A DNA stretch of 64,000 nt, taken from the NCBI GenBank assembly GCA_018780035.1, contig JADMKE010000033.1, positions 36,141 to 100,140 of the forward strand, in the 5' to 3' direction. The notes under the pieces are model-generated. The model searched no databases. It was not told where the DNA came from and saw only the letters and a program-made list of their open reading frames with translations. The position numbers were made by a program, and so were the translations under genes. Every line of letters begins with the position of its first letter. Position 1 is the first letter of the stretch. This DNA comes from Candidatus Sericytochromatia bacterium (GTDB taxonomy: Bacteria; Cyanobacteriota; Sericytochromatia; UBA7694). Of the stretch, positions 34,514 through 42,838 are shown piece by piece.

Positions 34514-35650
34514 TTATTTGTCTTTGTCTTTGCCTTGGGCAGCGTTTTCATTGCCATGGGTGTTGCCATTGGTGTTGCCATTGGCGCTGCCATTGGCGTT
34601 TGCGTTGGTGTTGCCATTGGTGTTGCCATTGGTGTTGCCATTGGCGTTTGCGTTGGCGCTGCCATTGGCGTTTGCGTTGGTGTTGCCATTGGTGTTGCCA
34701 TTGGTGTTGCCATTGGCGTTTGCGTTGGTGTTGCCATTGGCGCTGCCATTGGCGCTGCCATTGGCGCTGCCATTGGCGTTTGCGTTGGTGTTGCCATTGG
34801 TGCTGCCATTGGTGTTTGCGTTGGTGTTTGCGTTGGTGTTGCCGTTGGTGTTGCCATTGGTGTTTGCGTTGGTGTTGCCGTTGCCGTTGGTGCTGGCATT
34901 ATTTGTGTTTAACGCTTCAGTAATGAGTGAGTCAACTTCTGCGATATCCTTGGCTTTTGCTGAATTGTTTCCTTTTTTCAGGATTTCAGCTTCGATTTTT
35001 TTCTCCAAGCTTACTTGGTTTGGCAGATTGTCAATGGATTGAATTTCTGCACTACTCAATTCAGCCAATTTTTTGCCTTTTTGTTTGGCTGTTTTACGCA
35101 GTAAAAGTGCTCTAACTGTACTTTTTAGATTGGTGGGTTCAGACAAGCGATAGGTTTTTCCACCTTCTAAGCTGGGCAGAAAATGTGACAAATACAAACC
35201 GCTTTGAACTGAGGAAATTTCTAAAATTTGGTTGCTGCCATTGGGGGCTTCAGGCACCTGATAACTGATACGAATTCCTTCTGGCAAAATCTCTTCTTTG
35301 AGAATTTCCAGATGGACTTCGGACTCTCCCAAGCTGGCCCGCAAATCTGACAAGCTGTGAACATATGTTCCCTGGGCCATATGAGCCAAGGTTTGAAAGC
35401 TTGCCGTACGGATGCTTTCAGAAGACAACCATTGGTTGACCAAATTGCCAGGAATTTCAATCACCCCTTCGATGATATTGCGGTCGCCCTTGCTGCCTGG
35501 CCGTAAATCCAAGCCTGGCAAAGGATTTTGAGAGTTTAAAATACTCGACATGGCTCGGGGGGTGGATTGAATATTAGAAACAGTTGGGATTGTACAGGCT
35601 GTTACCCCCAAGCTACTGAAGAGCAAAATACAAAAGATCTGTTTTTTCAT
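34514..35650 (-). CDS. Lipoprotein with a low-complexity Asn/Gly/Thr/Ala repeat tail
   Basis: A 378-residue protein starting at ATG 35650 (MKKQIFCILL), with a lipoprotein signal (GVTAC, Cys19). The globular part (20-245) shows no family I can name. From about residue 250 to 365 the chain is almost only tetrapeptide units of the kind GNTN, ANAN or GSAN, about 29 in all, then a charged end (AQGKDKDK). Such tails are flexible, possibly cell-surface or fibre-forming; Asn/Thr-rich repeats also suggest glycosylation targets, which is speculation. The start lies 4 bp after the stop of the XRE-TPR regulator gene, so the two are co-transcribed. An upstream ATG at 35665 would overlap that gene. Confidence 0.8.
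   Translation of the reverse strand: MKKQIFCILLFSSLGVTACTIPTVSNIQSTPRAMSSILNSQNPLPGLDLRPGSKGDRNIIEGVIEIPGNLVNQWLSSESIRTASFQTLAHMAQGTYVHSLSDLRASLGESEVHLEILKEEILPEGIRISYQVPEAPNGSNQILEISSVQSGLYLSHFLPSLEGGKTYRLSEPTNLKSTVRALLLRKTAKQKGKKLAELSSAEIQSIDNLPNQVSLEKKIEAEILKKGNNSAKAKDIAEVDSLITEALNTNNASTNGNGNTNANTNGNTNGNTNANTNANTNGSTNGNTNANANGSANGSANGSANGNTNANANGNTNGNTNGNTNANANGSANANANGNTNGNTNGNTNANANGSANGNTNGNTHGNENAAQGKDKDK
34554..34900. repeat. 12-bp coding tandem repeat array
   Basis: About 29 degenerate copies of a 12-bp unit (plus-strand form GGTGTTGCCATT) encode the tetrapeptide tail of the minus-strand lipoprotein. Copies differ by a few substitutions, mainly GGT/GGC and GTT/GCT variants, so unequal recombination or replication slippage could change the tail length in whole 4-residue steps without breaking the frame. 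The array makes all six frames nearly open. Confidence 0.95.
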
Positions 35651-35654
35651 GGCT

Positions 35655-36881
35655 CTAGCTTCCATATTTTTTCATAAGATTCATAAATTCAAGTTTTTTT
35701 TCTTGTCGCAGCACGTTTAAATCTGGGTCAACCAGAGCTTCTGTTCGACTGGGATTCTGTGGATCTTCATTTTTTAAAACTATTTCGAGGGCCTTTAAAG
35801 CCAGATCCAACTGTAATTTTTTTTCTTTTGGGCTCAATTTGTCTTCCTGAAACCTCAGACAAAAATAACTGGCTTTTAAATAGTGCACCAACCAAAAATC
35901 GGGAATACAGGCTTCGACCACACTCAGTTGCAACCAGGCTGATTCATAATCTTGGCTTTTGGCCAAAGCCAGGGCCCAAAAGGAAGTGCTGTGTAATAAG
36001 TGAGTTGCTCCCAAATTGTGTTTATCTGGGGAGCAAATCACCTTTTTAAAATTGCTCGCAGATTCTTTCCAGAGTGGACTCGGAGAGCACTCATTATCAA
36101 GGGTGGCCAAGCTGTAACAGACGCGGGCATATTCATCCAAAATATACACATCTTCAGGGCTGGCTTTCAGGGCTTGGTGAAAACATTTCTTGGCTTCGGA
36201 GAGCGTTTCCCATGCACTTTCACTCAATCCAGACACAGTCTGATTCGAGGGGATTTGACCATGATTGAGTTGGTCCAATTGGGACTCTCCCTTGAGAAAG
36301 TAAATCACCCCCAAACTGAGCAATAAATCAGGCAAAGCCAGCGTCTGAGACTCTGCCCTTTTGGCCATTTTGAAATAATCAAGGGCCGAACGTTGGTATT
36401 CTATTGCTGTGTCAAACTGACCTTTGGCCAATTCCAGCGCAGCCAACAGGGCTTGAAGCTGAACCTGATCATCAAAGGTTTGGATCCCTTTTTGAATCCG
36501 CACCTCAGCATCCGCAAAGCGGCCTGAACGGATCAGGACCATCACCAGCGAAATGAAAAATTTAAAATTGTCTGGCTCGGCTTCCAACGCCTCTTGATAC
36601 AATTTGATCAAATCGGCTTTGCCCATAAATGAGCGGTAGTGTAGCGGTGCAAAACCCGCCAACAATAACAGCTCGTCTCGCTCTTGTTGAGAACTTTCAA
36701 TTAAGAGCGAATTCACCAAACGCAGCATCACATCACGGGCGGGCTTGCGTTGGCCCGACTCCATTTTACAAATATAAGCAGCTGAGATACCTGTTAGATC
36801 CGCAAGCGTTTTCATGGAGTAACCCTGTTTCTTGCGCAGGTAAGTCAGTCTCTCTCCCAAAGTCTGTGTACTTGTTGTCAA
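35655..36881 (-). CDS. XRE-family regulator with TPR-like C-terminal domain
   Basis: A 408-residue protein. Residues 8-65 are a helix-turn-helix of the XRE type (LGERLTYLRKKQGYSMKTLADLTGISAAYICKMESGQRKP). The remaining 340 residues are helical repeats that resemble TPRs (LIKLYQEALEAEPDNFKFFISL, ADAEVRIQKGIQTF), as in Rgg/PlcR-like sensors that bind peptides. The start is a TTG at 36881: GAGGGG lies 7 bp upstream and no ATG fits. It lies directly upstream of the repeat-tailed lipoprotein (4-bp gap), which it may regulate along with itself. It is cytosolic. Confidence 0.85.
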   Translation of the reverse strand: MTTSTQTLGERLTYLRKKQGYSMKTLADLTGISAAYICKMESGQRKPARDVMLRLVNSLLIESSQQERDELLLLAGFAPLHYRSFMGKADLIKLYQEALEAEPDNFKFFISLVMVLIRSGRFADAEVRIQKGIQTFDDQVQLQALLAALELAKGQFDTAIEYQRSALDYFKMAKRAESQTLALPDLLLSLGVIYFLKGESQLDQLNHGQIPSNQTVSGLSESAWETLSEAKKCFHQALKASPEDVYILDEYARVCYSLATLDNECSPSPLWKESASNFKKVICSPDKHNLGATHLLHSTSFWALALAKSQDYESAWLQLSVVEACIPDFWLVHYLKASYFCLRFQEDKLSPKEKKLQLDLALKALEIVLKNEDPQNPSRTEALVDPDLNVLRQEKKLEFMNLMKKYGS

Positions 36882-37022
36882 AATAAACCCCTCATTCGAG
36901 ATTCTCTTTCAAAGTGTCAATCACGTCTCGAATATCGTCAGAAGCTTTACTAGAATTATACTTAATCCATTCCCATTAAACTCAGATTCCAAACAATATC
37001 CATATAATACTTAAAATATATA

Positions 37023-37052
37023 TTGACAATTTGTTAATGCGTCTATTAGAAT
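37023..37052 (+). promoter_or_regulatory. Strong sigma70-like promoter with no downstream gene
   Basis: TTGACA (37023-37028) and TAGAAT (37047-37052) are 18 bp apart, on the plus strand of a 347-bp gap between two minus-strand genes. It matches the consensus at 11 of 12 positions. No plus-strand gene follows, but an intrinsic terminator lies about 100 bp downstream, so the two define a short transcription unit. Confidence 0.6.
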
Positions 37053-37058
37053 GAATTC

Positions 37059-37182
37059 AAGGTTCCTGAAATTCACGCCTGAACATTCAAGAGCCGAGAT
37101 ATTGGTCTTTTTGCCCGAAACGGTTTAATACCCTAAATATCTGGATTACACCCTATTCCTCCCCTTGGAGGAATTTTTTTTT
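37059..37182 (+). ncRNA. Candidate small RNA
   Basis: A predicted transcript of about 124 bases runs from about 7 bp after the promoter at 37023-37052 to the end of the terminator T-tract. It contains paired elements: AGATATT with AATATCT, GGT with ACC inside that, CCG AAA CGG as a small hairpin, and the terminator stem. It has no convincing reading frame. I do not recognise a known RNA family. The flanking genes are on the opposite strand (XRE-TPR regulator to the left and cyclase-like gene to the right), so it is neither a leader nor a tail of them. Confidence 0.55.
37155..37182 (+). terminator. Rho-independent terminator of the candidate small RNA
   Basis: ATTCCTCC (37155-37162) and GGAGGAAT (37167-37174) form a perfect 8-bp stem with a 4-base loop, followed by a run of T to 37182. 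The T-tract is on the plus strand only, so it does not terminate the minus-strand gene that ends at 37229. Confidence 0.85.
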
Positions 37183-37228
37183 GCACAAATTAAAAATTGA
37201 GAAAAGCCAGGCCGAAAAAAGGAGAAAA

Positions 37229-40200
37229 TTAAGGTGTCAGCAGGGTCTCAGCCAAACTGGCTTCAAAGGGCATTCCCAGTTTTTGTGCCAGTTTGATACT
37301 TTTACGCAAATGCCCTTTGGCAGCACTGGTATTTCCTTGAATTTGGGCCATTTTGCCGTGATAAAACTCCAGTCTGGGGGCTGCTACGGGAAAGCGGTGG
37401 GCAAAATCCTGGAAATTTTGTTTGAGTTGGACCAAATCAACCGGATAATGGGGTGATTGACCTTGGCTTTGACAGAGCAATAAATAGTCCATCTCAGCAC
37501 TGAAAATTTCAACCTCAAAGGCCGAAATGGCCTCCTGGCTGCTCTCTTGTAATTGAGCTAATTCTTCGGCCAAGCGGTGGGCCTGCCCCAAATCGCCCGT
37601 CTCAACGGCCAATTGCAAGAGCAGGGCCTGGGGCCTGACCCGCAATCGCCCGCCGAGGGATTCCGCCAATTGTCGGGCCTGTTTACTCAGGGTTAATGCG
37701 GTTTGAAAGCGGCCATGGGCGAGGTGGATTTTGGCTTGGGCTTCCAAAGCCCGGGCTTCCAATTCACGATCACCCCGGTTGCGGGCCAATTGCGAAGATT
37801 GTTGCGACAATTCCAAGGCCCGTTCGTGTTGGCCTTGAAAATAGCGTACCAGTGCCAAAAGGCCCATGCTTTCGTTACAATGGCGCATATCCCGTTGGCG
37901 CCGGTAAAGCTCCATCGATTGAAACAGGCCGCTTTCAGCCTGCTCCCATTGGGCCATGCCGATGCTGTAGAGTCCCGTCAATTGAAGTACCCAGGCCCGG
38001 CTCGAAAGGTCGTCGAGATTGTCAGCCTGTTGCAAAGCTTTGCGCGCATAAAATTCAGCCACAGAGCGCTGTCCGAGAGCGCCACAGATCAGGGTAATAT
38101 TGGCGTAGGCCCTTGCCAATTGTGGAGATGGACCCGCTTCTTCACAGAGATTGAGAATACGCAGGGCATTGTGCAACCCCAGGGATTTTTCGCCATTGAG
38201 GTAATAGATTTGACCCAGGCGTTCACAGGTTTGGGCGGCTGTTAAAAGCCTTCGTTTTTCGTCGGGGTCAATCCAAACTTGGCCCGAACGCAGGCGGTGT
38301 TTAACCTGCGTCATAATTTGTGGCAGAAGTTGGCGTGTGGCGATCTCTGCGGGAGGGGGTGGGAAGCCGGATAATTCCAAGGCCTTTTCGAGTTGGGCTT
38401 GGCTCTCTGCCATTTGTCCCAGGCCGTAATGGGCCTCTCCCAAGGCCTGGTGAATGGCTGCCACTTTTTCAGCGAGTAAATTGTTGGGGGCCTGTTTGAG
38501 GCTTTGCGAGAGAAAATAATTGGCCTCTTTGTAAAGGCCATCTTCGAGCGCGCTTAGCCCTGCCAGATAGAGATAATGGCTGGATTTTTCAGCCACTCGG
38601 GCGGCCTGCCAGTGGTGGGCCAGTAAGGTTGTGTGGTCTTCCATTTCGTCGGCAAATTCTTTTTCAAACCAACAGGCCACCTGTTGGTGGATATCCCTGC
38701 GCTGCTCAGAAAGCATCAGGCTGTAAATCGCCTGGTGGGTTAAATTATGCCTGAAAACGTACGACAAACTGGGAAAGACCCCCACCAATTCAATCAGGTT
38801 CATTTGCTCAAGGGCACTCAGGGCATCGAGCAGGCCTTCGCGGTCCTGTTCAACGGGGTAGATATCATAGAGGGCTTTAAAGTCAAATTGGCGGCCCATC
38901 ACACTGGCTATTTTGAGACCGAGTTGCTGGGGGGGGGAGAGGCGATCAATACGGCTGACAATAACCCCTTCGATCGAGGTGGGCAATTGCAGTTTTTGCA
39001 ATTCTTCTGGGCTCACGGTTAATTGGCAATGGCCCTGCACAATATTCAAATGGCCACTTTCACGCAAGCTCAGGGCCAGTTCCTGGCTGAAAAACGGGTG
39101 CCCTTCGGCCCGTGAAGAAATCAGACCGATCATCTCAGGCGGCACATGGGAAACCCCCAATTTACTGGCCACCAGCGATTGAATTTCACTGGGGCTCATG
39201 CGTCCCAGCAACAGGGTTTCTGAAAGGGGGGAGGCTTTGAGTTCTTCCCAGGACTTGCGACAGGAGTCGGAAAGCTGAGCACCCGCCATGGTGATCGGCC
39301 GGGTCACCAAGAGGGTCATTAGGCCGGGCACTTCGTAGCGAATCTGTTCGACCAAACGCCAGGAGAGGGCGTCGAGCCACTGGGCGTTGTCGATCACAAT
39401 CAGCAGCGGTTCAACACTCACAGCATCCTGCAAAATAGCGGTCATGACATCCAGGGTGTTTTGGGCCCGGGCCTCGCCCCGAAAGGGCAAGGTAATTGCG
39501 TTGTCTGGGATTTCAATATCCAGTACCGGCCCCAGCAGCGGAATGAGTTCTTGCAAATGGGGATAAAAACTCATGCGGTTGCGCAATTCCTCCAAGCGCT
39601 GGCGGGTGGGCAAATTGGGGGCCAAACCCAGCAATTGGTGGAAAATTTTATTCCAGGCAAACCAGGGGGTATAGAGATACAGATCATCGGCTTCGCCCAG
39701 CAAAACCGAGCCGCCAAGACGGGTGGCTTCTGCCTGAACATGGCGCACCAGGGTGGTTTTTCCCAAACCAGCTTCGCCTTCCAAAAAGACACGTTTAGAG
39801 TGGTGTTGTTCTCTCACCGCTTGAATAAATTCAAGCAGTTTTTGGGTCTCTTCGGCCCGACCAATTTGGGCGTCAAAATGTAAATGGGTGGTTAAGGCAG
39901 ATTTTGGCGCAAAAACTTCCAGAGTCGTGTTTTTGCCCTTGAGTTGAACGGGCGTCAGGGTTTCATACTCAAATTGACTTTGGGTCATCATCCAGGTTTG
40001 GCGGTCGCAGACAATCGGTTGCCCCGTCACTTTCATCAAGCGCGCGGCGGTATTGACCGTATCACCGAGCAGGGTATACTCGCGCCGCCAATCGGAGCCC
40101 ACTTCGCCACAAAAAACACGGCCACTGGTGATGCCCATTGAGGCTGTGAGCGCATAGCCTTCCAAGGTGCTTTGCAACTCCAAAGAGGTGGTGACGGCGC

Positions 40201-41170
40201 GTTGGGCGTTGTTTTCGTGTGAGGCCGGTGGCAGGCCAAAAACGGCCAGCAGAGAAAGGCCTTTTTCATCGAGGTTGAGTTTGTTGACTGTGCCACCGTG
40301 AAACGAAATGCGCTCCTGGATCAGCGAGAGCCACCGCGGCAACTGCTCAGATGTGAGCGCAGGCAAAAGCAAAAACAAGACCGAGACCTGTCGCAACTCA
40401 GCCAACCAGTTCTGTTGCCCGGCGGCCAGGCGAAAACGCACAACTTCGGGCAAATAGTTCAGCAGCCAGGCCTCGGGCAATTGAGGCTCTTCAAAATAGG
40501 TGGTTTCGGGGCGGGGAAGCTCAGGCAATTCATGTAAAACCGCACTTTCGTCATCTATCGGGAAAAGCAGCGTGCCACTGGGGCACCAGCGGCCAGCGTG
40601 ATTGCCCAGCACAATTTGACTCGGTTCGGCTTTGCCTTCGGCATGAAAGGCCCCAGAGACGGCGGGGCCAGAGAGGATCACTTCCCAGTGCTGATGGCGG
40701 TTTTGCAAATGCAAAAACAGCAGATCGCCCCAATCGAGCCCGATGCGAATATGCAGGGGCACAGGGGTTTTGCTGCGCAACTCTTCACTAAAAGCCTGCA
40801 TTTCTTTGGCACAGGCTGTGGCACGGTAAATCAGGGACTGGGTCGATTCAGGCACCAGCGAACGGCTCCAGACGGCCAAAAGGGCATCACCGGCAAATTT
40901 AATCACATCTCCGTCCCAACGACGGATACATTCCAACAGGCCACCAAAGAACAGATTGAGGGTGCTGCTGAGCACCTCAATGCCTTCGCCGCCCTCTTCA
41001 CTGAGTTTTTCAGTCAGACGGGTAAAACCGGAGATATCCGCAAAGAGAACGACGCCCTGATCGCTCCAGAGAAAAGGCAGCTGATCGGGGCCACGGCTCA
41101 GGCGTTGTCTAACAACGCGCGGGACATAACCGGCCAGTGGCGATACAGGTGATACAAGGGCTGTTTGCAT
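37229..41170 (-). CDS. Soluble adenylyl cyclase-like protein: two cyclase domains, P-loop ATPase, TPRs
   Basis: A 1313-residue protein (ATG 41170). The first cyclase domain has metal Asp45 (LFADISGFT) and Asp95 with Lys91 in IKFAGDALLAVW. The second lacks those Asp residues but has LGDTVNTAARL (near 365-375) and a Lys in NKLNLDEKG, giving the substrate residues missing from the first. One complete active site is therefore predicted, as in animal soluble adenylyl cyclase (ADCY10). A STAND-like ATPase (GEAGLGKTT near 463; LLIVIDNAQW near 587) and TPR-rich C-terminus follow. It would make cAMP under nucleotide- and ligand-dependent control. A GTG at 41245 is an alternative start. Ribosome sites are weak for both starts. 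Confidence 0.9.
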   Translation of the reverse strand: MQTALVSPVSPLAGYVPRVVRQRLSRGPDQLPFLWSDQGVVLFADISGFTRLTEKLSEEGGEGIEVLSSTLNLFFGGLLECIRRWDGDVIKFAGDALLAVWSRSLVPESTQSLIYRATACAKEMQAFSEELRSKTPVPLHIRIGLDWGDLLFLHLQNRHQHWEVILSGPAVSGAFHAEGKAEPSQIVLGNHAGRWCPSGTLLFPIDDESAVLHELPELPRPETTYFEEPQLPEAWLLNYLPEVVRFRLAAGQQNWLAELRQVSVLFLLLPALTSEQLPRWLSLIQERISFHGGTVNKLNLDEKGLSLLAVFGLPPASHENNAQRAVTTSLELQSTLEGYALTASMGITSGRVFCGEVGSDWRREYTLLGDTVNTAARLMKVTGQPIVCDRQTWMMTQSQFEYETLTPVQLKGKNTTLEVFAPKSALTTHLHFDAQIGRAEETQKLLEFIQAVREQHHSKRVFLEGEAGLGKTTLVRHVQAEATRLGGSVLLGEADDLYLYTPWFAWNKIFHQLLGLAPNLPTRQRLEELRNRMSFYPHLQELIPLLGPVLDIEIPDNAITLPFRGEARAQNTLDVMTAILQDAVSVEPLLIVIDNAQWLDALSWRLVEQIRYEVPGLMTLLVTRPITMAGAQLSDSCRKSWEELKASPLSETLLLGRMSPSEIQSLVASKLGVSHVPPEMIGLISSRAEGHPFFSQELALSLRESGHLNIVQGHCQLTVSPEELQKLQLPTSIEGVIVSRIDRLSPPQQLGLKIASVMGRQFDFKALYDIYPVEQDREGLLDALSALEQMNLIELVGVFPSLSYVFRHNLTHQAIYSLMLSEQRRDIHQQVACWFEKEFADEMEDHTTLLAHHWQAARVAEKSSHYLYLAGLSALEDGLYKEANYFLSQSLKQAPNNLLAEKVAAIHQALGEAHYGLGQMAESQAQLEKALELSGFPPPPAEIATRQLLPQIMTQVKHRLRSGQVWIDPDEKRRLLTAAQTCERLGQIYYLNGEKSLGLHNALRILNLCEEAGPSPQLARAYANITLICGALGQRSVAEFYARKALQQADNLDDLSSRAWVLQLTGLYSIGMAQWEQAESGLFQSMELYRRQRDMRHCNESMGLLALVRYFQGQHERALELSQQSSQLARNRGDRELEARALEAQAKIHLAHGRFQTALTLSKQARQLAESLGGRLRVRPQALLLQLAVETGDLGQAHRLAEELAQLQESSQEAISAFEVEIFSAEMDYLLLCQSQGQSPHYPVDLVQLKQNFQDFAHRFPVAAPRLEFYHGKMAQIQGNTSAAKGHLRKSIKLAQKLGMPFEASLAETLLTP

Positions 41171-41393
41171 AGTTTTCTTAGATTTTGAATATCTTAATTG
41201 TAACCAATTTGTCTCTGCTTCGCGTGGTTTTTTGGCGGCGATCACATTTGGCTTGGGTTAATTTTATCGAAAAAAATTAAGAAAAGTTTAAGTTGTTGGG
41301 TTATTCACCCTCGTCAATTGTGGGGGAATTCGGGTAAACTGAAGAACGGTGCAGATTTTGATCTGTGCCAAACTCGTTCGGAAAGGTTACTAC

Positions 41394-42020
41394 ATGAGTC
41401 GTTATACTGGTCCCAAAGAGCGGATCTCCCGGGCTCTGGGCCTCAACCTGTTTCTCAAAGGCAAACGCTATGAAGCAGGCAAGAGCGCCTTCCACAAAGG
41501 TCGGGGTCGTCCCGGACAGCATGGTCAAAACCGCATTAAAATGTCGGAATATGGCCTGCGTCTAAAAGAAAAACAAAAACTGCGTTTTTTGTATGGCATG
41601 TCGGAAAAACAGTTCCGCAGCTATTACGAAGCCGCTAACCAGAGCAAAGGCAGCACCGATGAGCGCTTCCTGCAATTGCTCGAAACCCGTCTCGACAACG
41701 TGGTTTATCGTTTAAAATTTGCCACCACCCGTGCTCAGGCCCGCCAATTCGTGGGTCATGGTCATATTATGGTCAATGGCAAAAAAGTTGACATCGCCTC
41801 TTATCACGTCAAAGCCAACGACAAGATCGAAGTGCTGGAATCCAGCAAAACCTTCGTTCGCAATGCCGTTGAAGGATTTGTCGGCGAAGTGGTGCCCGAA
41901 TGGCTGACTGCAGACACCGAGAATCTCAAAGGTGAAGTCGTGCGCATTCCCCTCAACGACCAAATTGACACGGGCAAACTGATCCAAGTCAATCTGATCA
42001 TCGAGTTTTATTCCAAATAA
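41394..42020 (+). CDS. rpsD: 30S ribosomal protein S4
   Basis: A 208-residue S4: MSRYTGPKERISRALGLNLFLKG at the start, GQHGQNRIKMSEYGLRLKEKQKLRF, RLDNVVYRLKFATTRAQARQFVGHGHIMVNG (S4 RNA-binding domain), and a C-terminal LIIEFYSK. It nucleates 30S assembly. It lacks the N-terminal zinc cysteines of some bacteria. I use ATG 41394 (GAAAGG 8 bp upstream) rather than the codon at 41349. It is not linked to other ribosomal protein genes, as is also the case in cyanobacteria and Firmicutes. The 100-bp upstream gap may hold an autoregulatory leader but none was recognised. A terminator follows at 42102. Confidence 0.98.
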   Translation: MSRYTGPKERISRALGLNLFLKGKRYEAGKSAFHKGRGRPGQHGQNRIKMSEYGLRLKEKQKLRFLYGMSEKQFRSYYEAANQSKGSTDERFLQLLETRLDNVVYRLKFATTRAQARQFVGHGHIMVNGKKVDIASYHVKANDKIEVLESSKTFVRNAVEGFVGEVVPEWLTADTENLKGEVVRIPLNDQIDTGKLIQVNLIIEFYSK

Positions 42021-42101
42021 GCCTCTAGAAGCTTGGTGCGATGGGGTTTTGCCCCATGCCTGTGTGCTGATCTTCACAGATCAGGCATCATGCGCGAGAT
42101 A

Positions 42102-42134
42102 CCCTCCAGAACCCTCTGGAGGGTTCTTTGTTTT
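42102..42134 (+). terminator. Rho-independent terminator after rpsD
   Basis: CCCTCCAG (42102-42109) pairs with CTGGAGGG (42116-42123) around a 6-base loop, followed by TTCTTTGTTTT. An earlier hairpin (ATGGGG with CCCCAT, near 42040) has no T-tract. Confidence 0.82.
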
Positions 42135-42155
42135 AAAGGGGTTTCAGGTTAAAAT
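42128..42155 (+). promoter_or_regulatory. Promoter for the gene at 42178
   Basis: TTGTTT (42128-42133), inside the T-rich tail of the rpsD terminator, and TAAAAT (42150-42155) are 16 bp apart and lie 22 bp before the ATG. GAGGTG precedes that ATG by 5 bp. Confidence 0.45.
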
Positions 42156-42177
42156 AGAGTCGCAACCGAGGTGCTCA

Positions 42178-42546
42178 ATGTCGATTGATTATGCTTATCT
42201 TGAAAAAACCGAGCTATACACAACCAGCGGATCCGATCCCTACCAGCTCAGCCCAGAAATTGCCCGTTGGATTGCCCATGAACTGGAAAAACGGGTTGAA
42301 ACGCTCTACGAAAAGCAGCCCGAACATTTGGAACGTGAACATTTGTTGGAGGTCTACCGCACCTTGCGCACCCATATGCATCTGCCGGTTTTTGTGATTG
42401 GTTACCGCGAAGAAGAACATACGGTTCTGCTTGAAGCATGGCATTTTGCCATTCGCCCCCCTTCCAATAGCGAAGTAGGGGTGCAGTTTGTGCTTGATCG
42501 GGTGCCTTTACACCTCTTTCAAGATGGGGCGGCTCCCCGTGTCTGA
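42178..42546 (+). CDS. Conserved small protein of unknown function
   Basis: A 122-residue protein, acidic and soluble. It begins MSIDYAYLEKTELYTTSGSDPYQLS and has an LEREHLLEVYRTLRTH helix, then beta-rich FVIGYREEEHTVLLEAWHFAI. I see no catalytic motif and cannot assign a family. GAGGTG sits 5 bp upstream of the ATG, which decides the start. The 3' end overlaps the start of the next gene, so they are probably translated together. Confidence 0.72.
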   Translation: MSIDYAYLEKTELYTTSGSDPYQLSPEIARWIAHELEKRVETLYEKQPEHLEREHLLEVYRTLRTHMHLPVFVIGYREEEHTVLLEAWHFAIRPPSNSEVGVQFVLDRVPLHLFQDGAAPRV

Positions 42547-42817
42547 GCTCACTCCCGATTCCACTTCTCCCCCTCCCAAACCCGTCAAAAAAACGCTCAA
42601 AAATGTGTGGTTTGGTGGATTGGGCCTGCTTTCTTTGTTGTATATCCTCAATCCGGGGGCGGGAATCTTCGAACTGATCCCCGACAATCTGCCTCTGCTG
42701 GGCAACCTCGACGAAGCCACGGCTGTGGCATTGCTCTTGGCCTCGCTGCGCTATTACGGAGTGGACCTCACCGGCTGGGTGCCCTGGTTCAAATCCGGAA
42801 AGACGCCGCCCAAATAG
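42524..42817 (+). CDS. DUF1232-like small membrane protein
   Basis: A 97-residue protein with an N-terminal Pro/Ser/Lys-rich tail, then LLSLLYILNPGAGIFELIPDNLPLLGNLDEATAVALLLASLRYYG. The P...G..ELIPDNLP..G..DE pattern with two hydrophobic segments is that of DUF1232 (YkvA-like) proteins, small membrane proteins of unknown role. The first start, ATG 42524, overlaps the previous gene by 23 bp; GTG 42539 (overlap 8 bp) is equally possible and gives a 92-residue product. Confidence 0.68.
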   Translation: MGRLPVSELTPDSTSPPPKPVKKTLKNVWFGGLGLLSLLYILNPGAGIFELIPDNLPLLGNLDEATAVALLLASLRYYGVDLTGWVPWFKSGKTPPK

Positions 42818-42838
42818 CCGCTGTTGGGAGTTGGAGCG

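Noticed and set aside
34554..34900. Possible CRISPR array
   Set aside because: The unit is 12 bp with no spacers, lies in frame in a lipoprotein gene and has no cas genes nearby.
34308..35042. Hydrophobic Leu/Pro/Ala/Val repeat frame on the plus strand
   Set aside because: It is the complement of the 12-bp array in the lipoprotein gene; every frame there is open by chance of the repeat.
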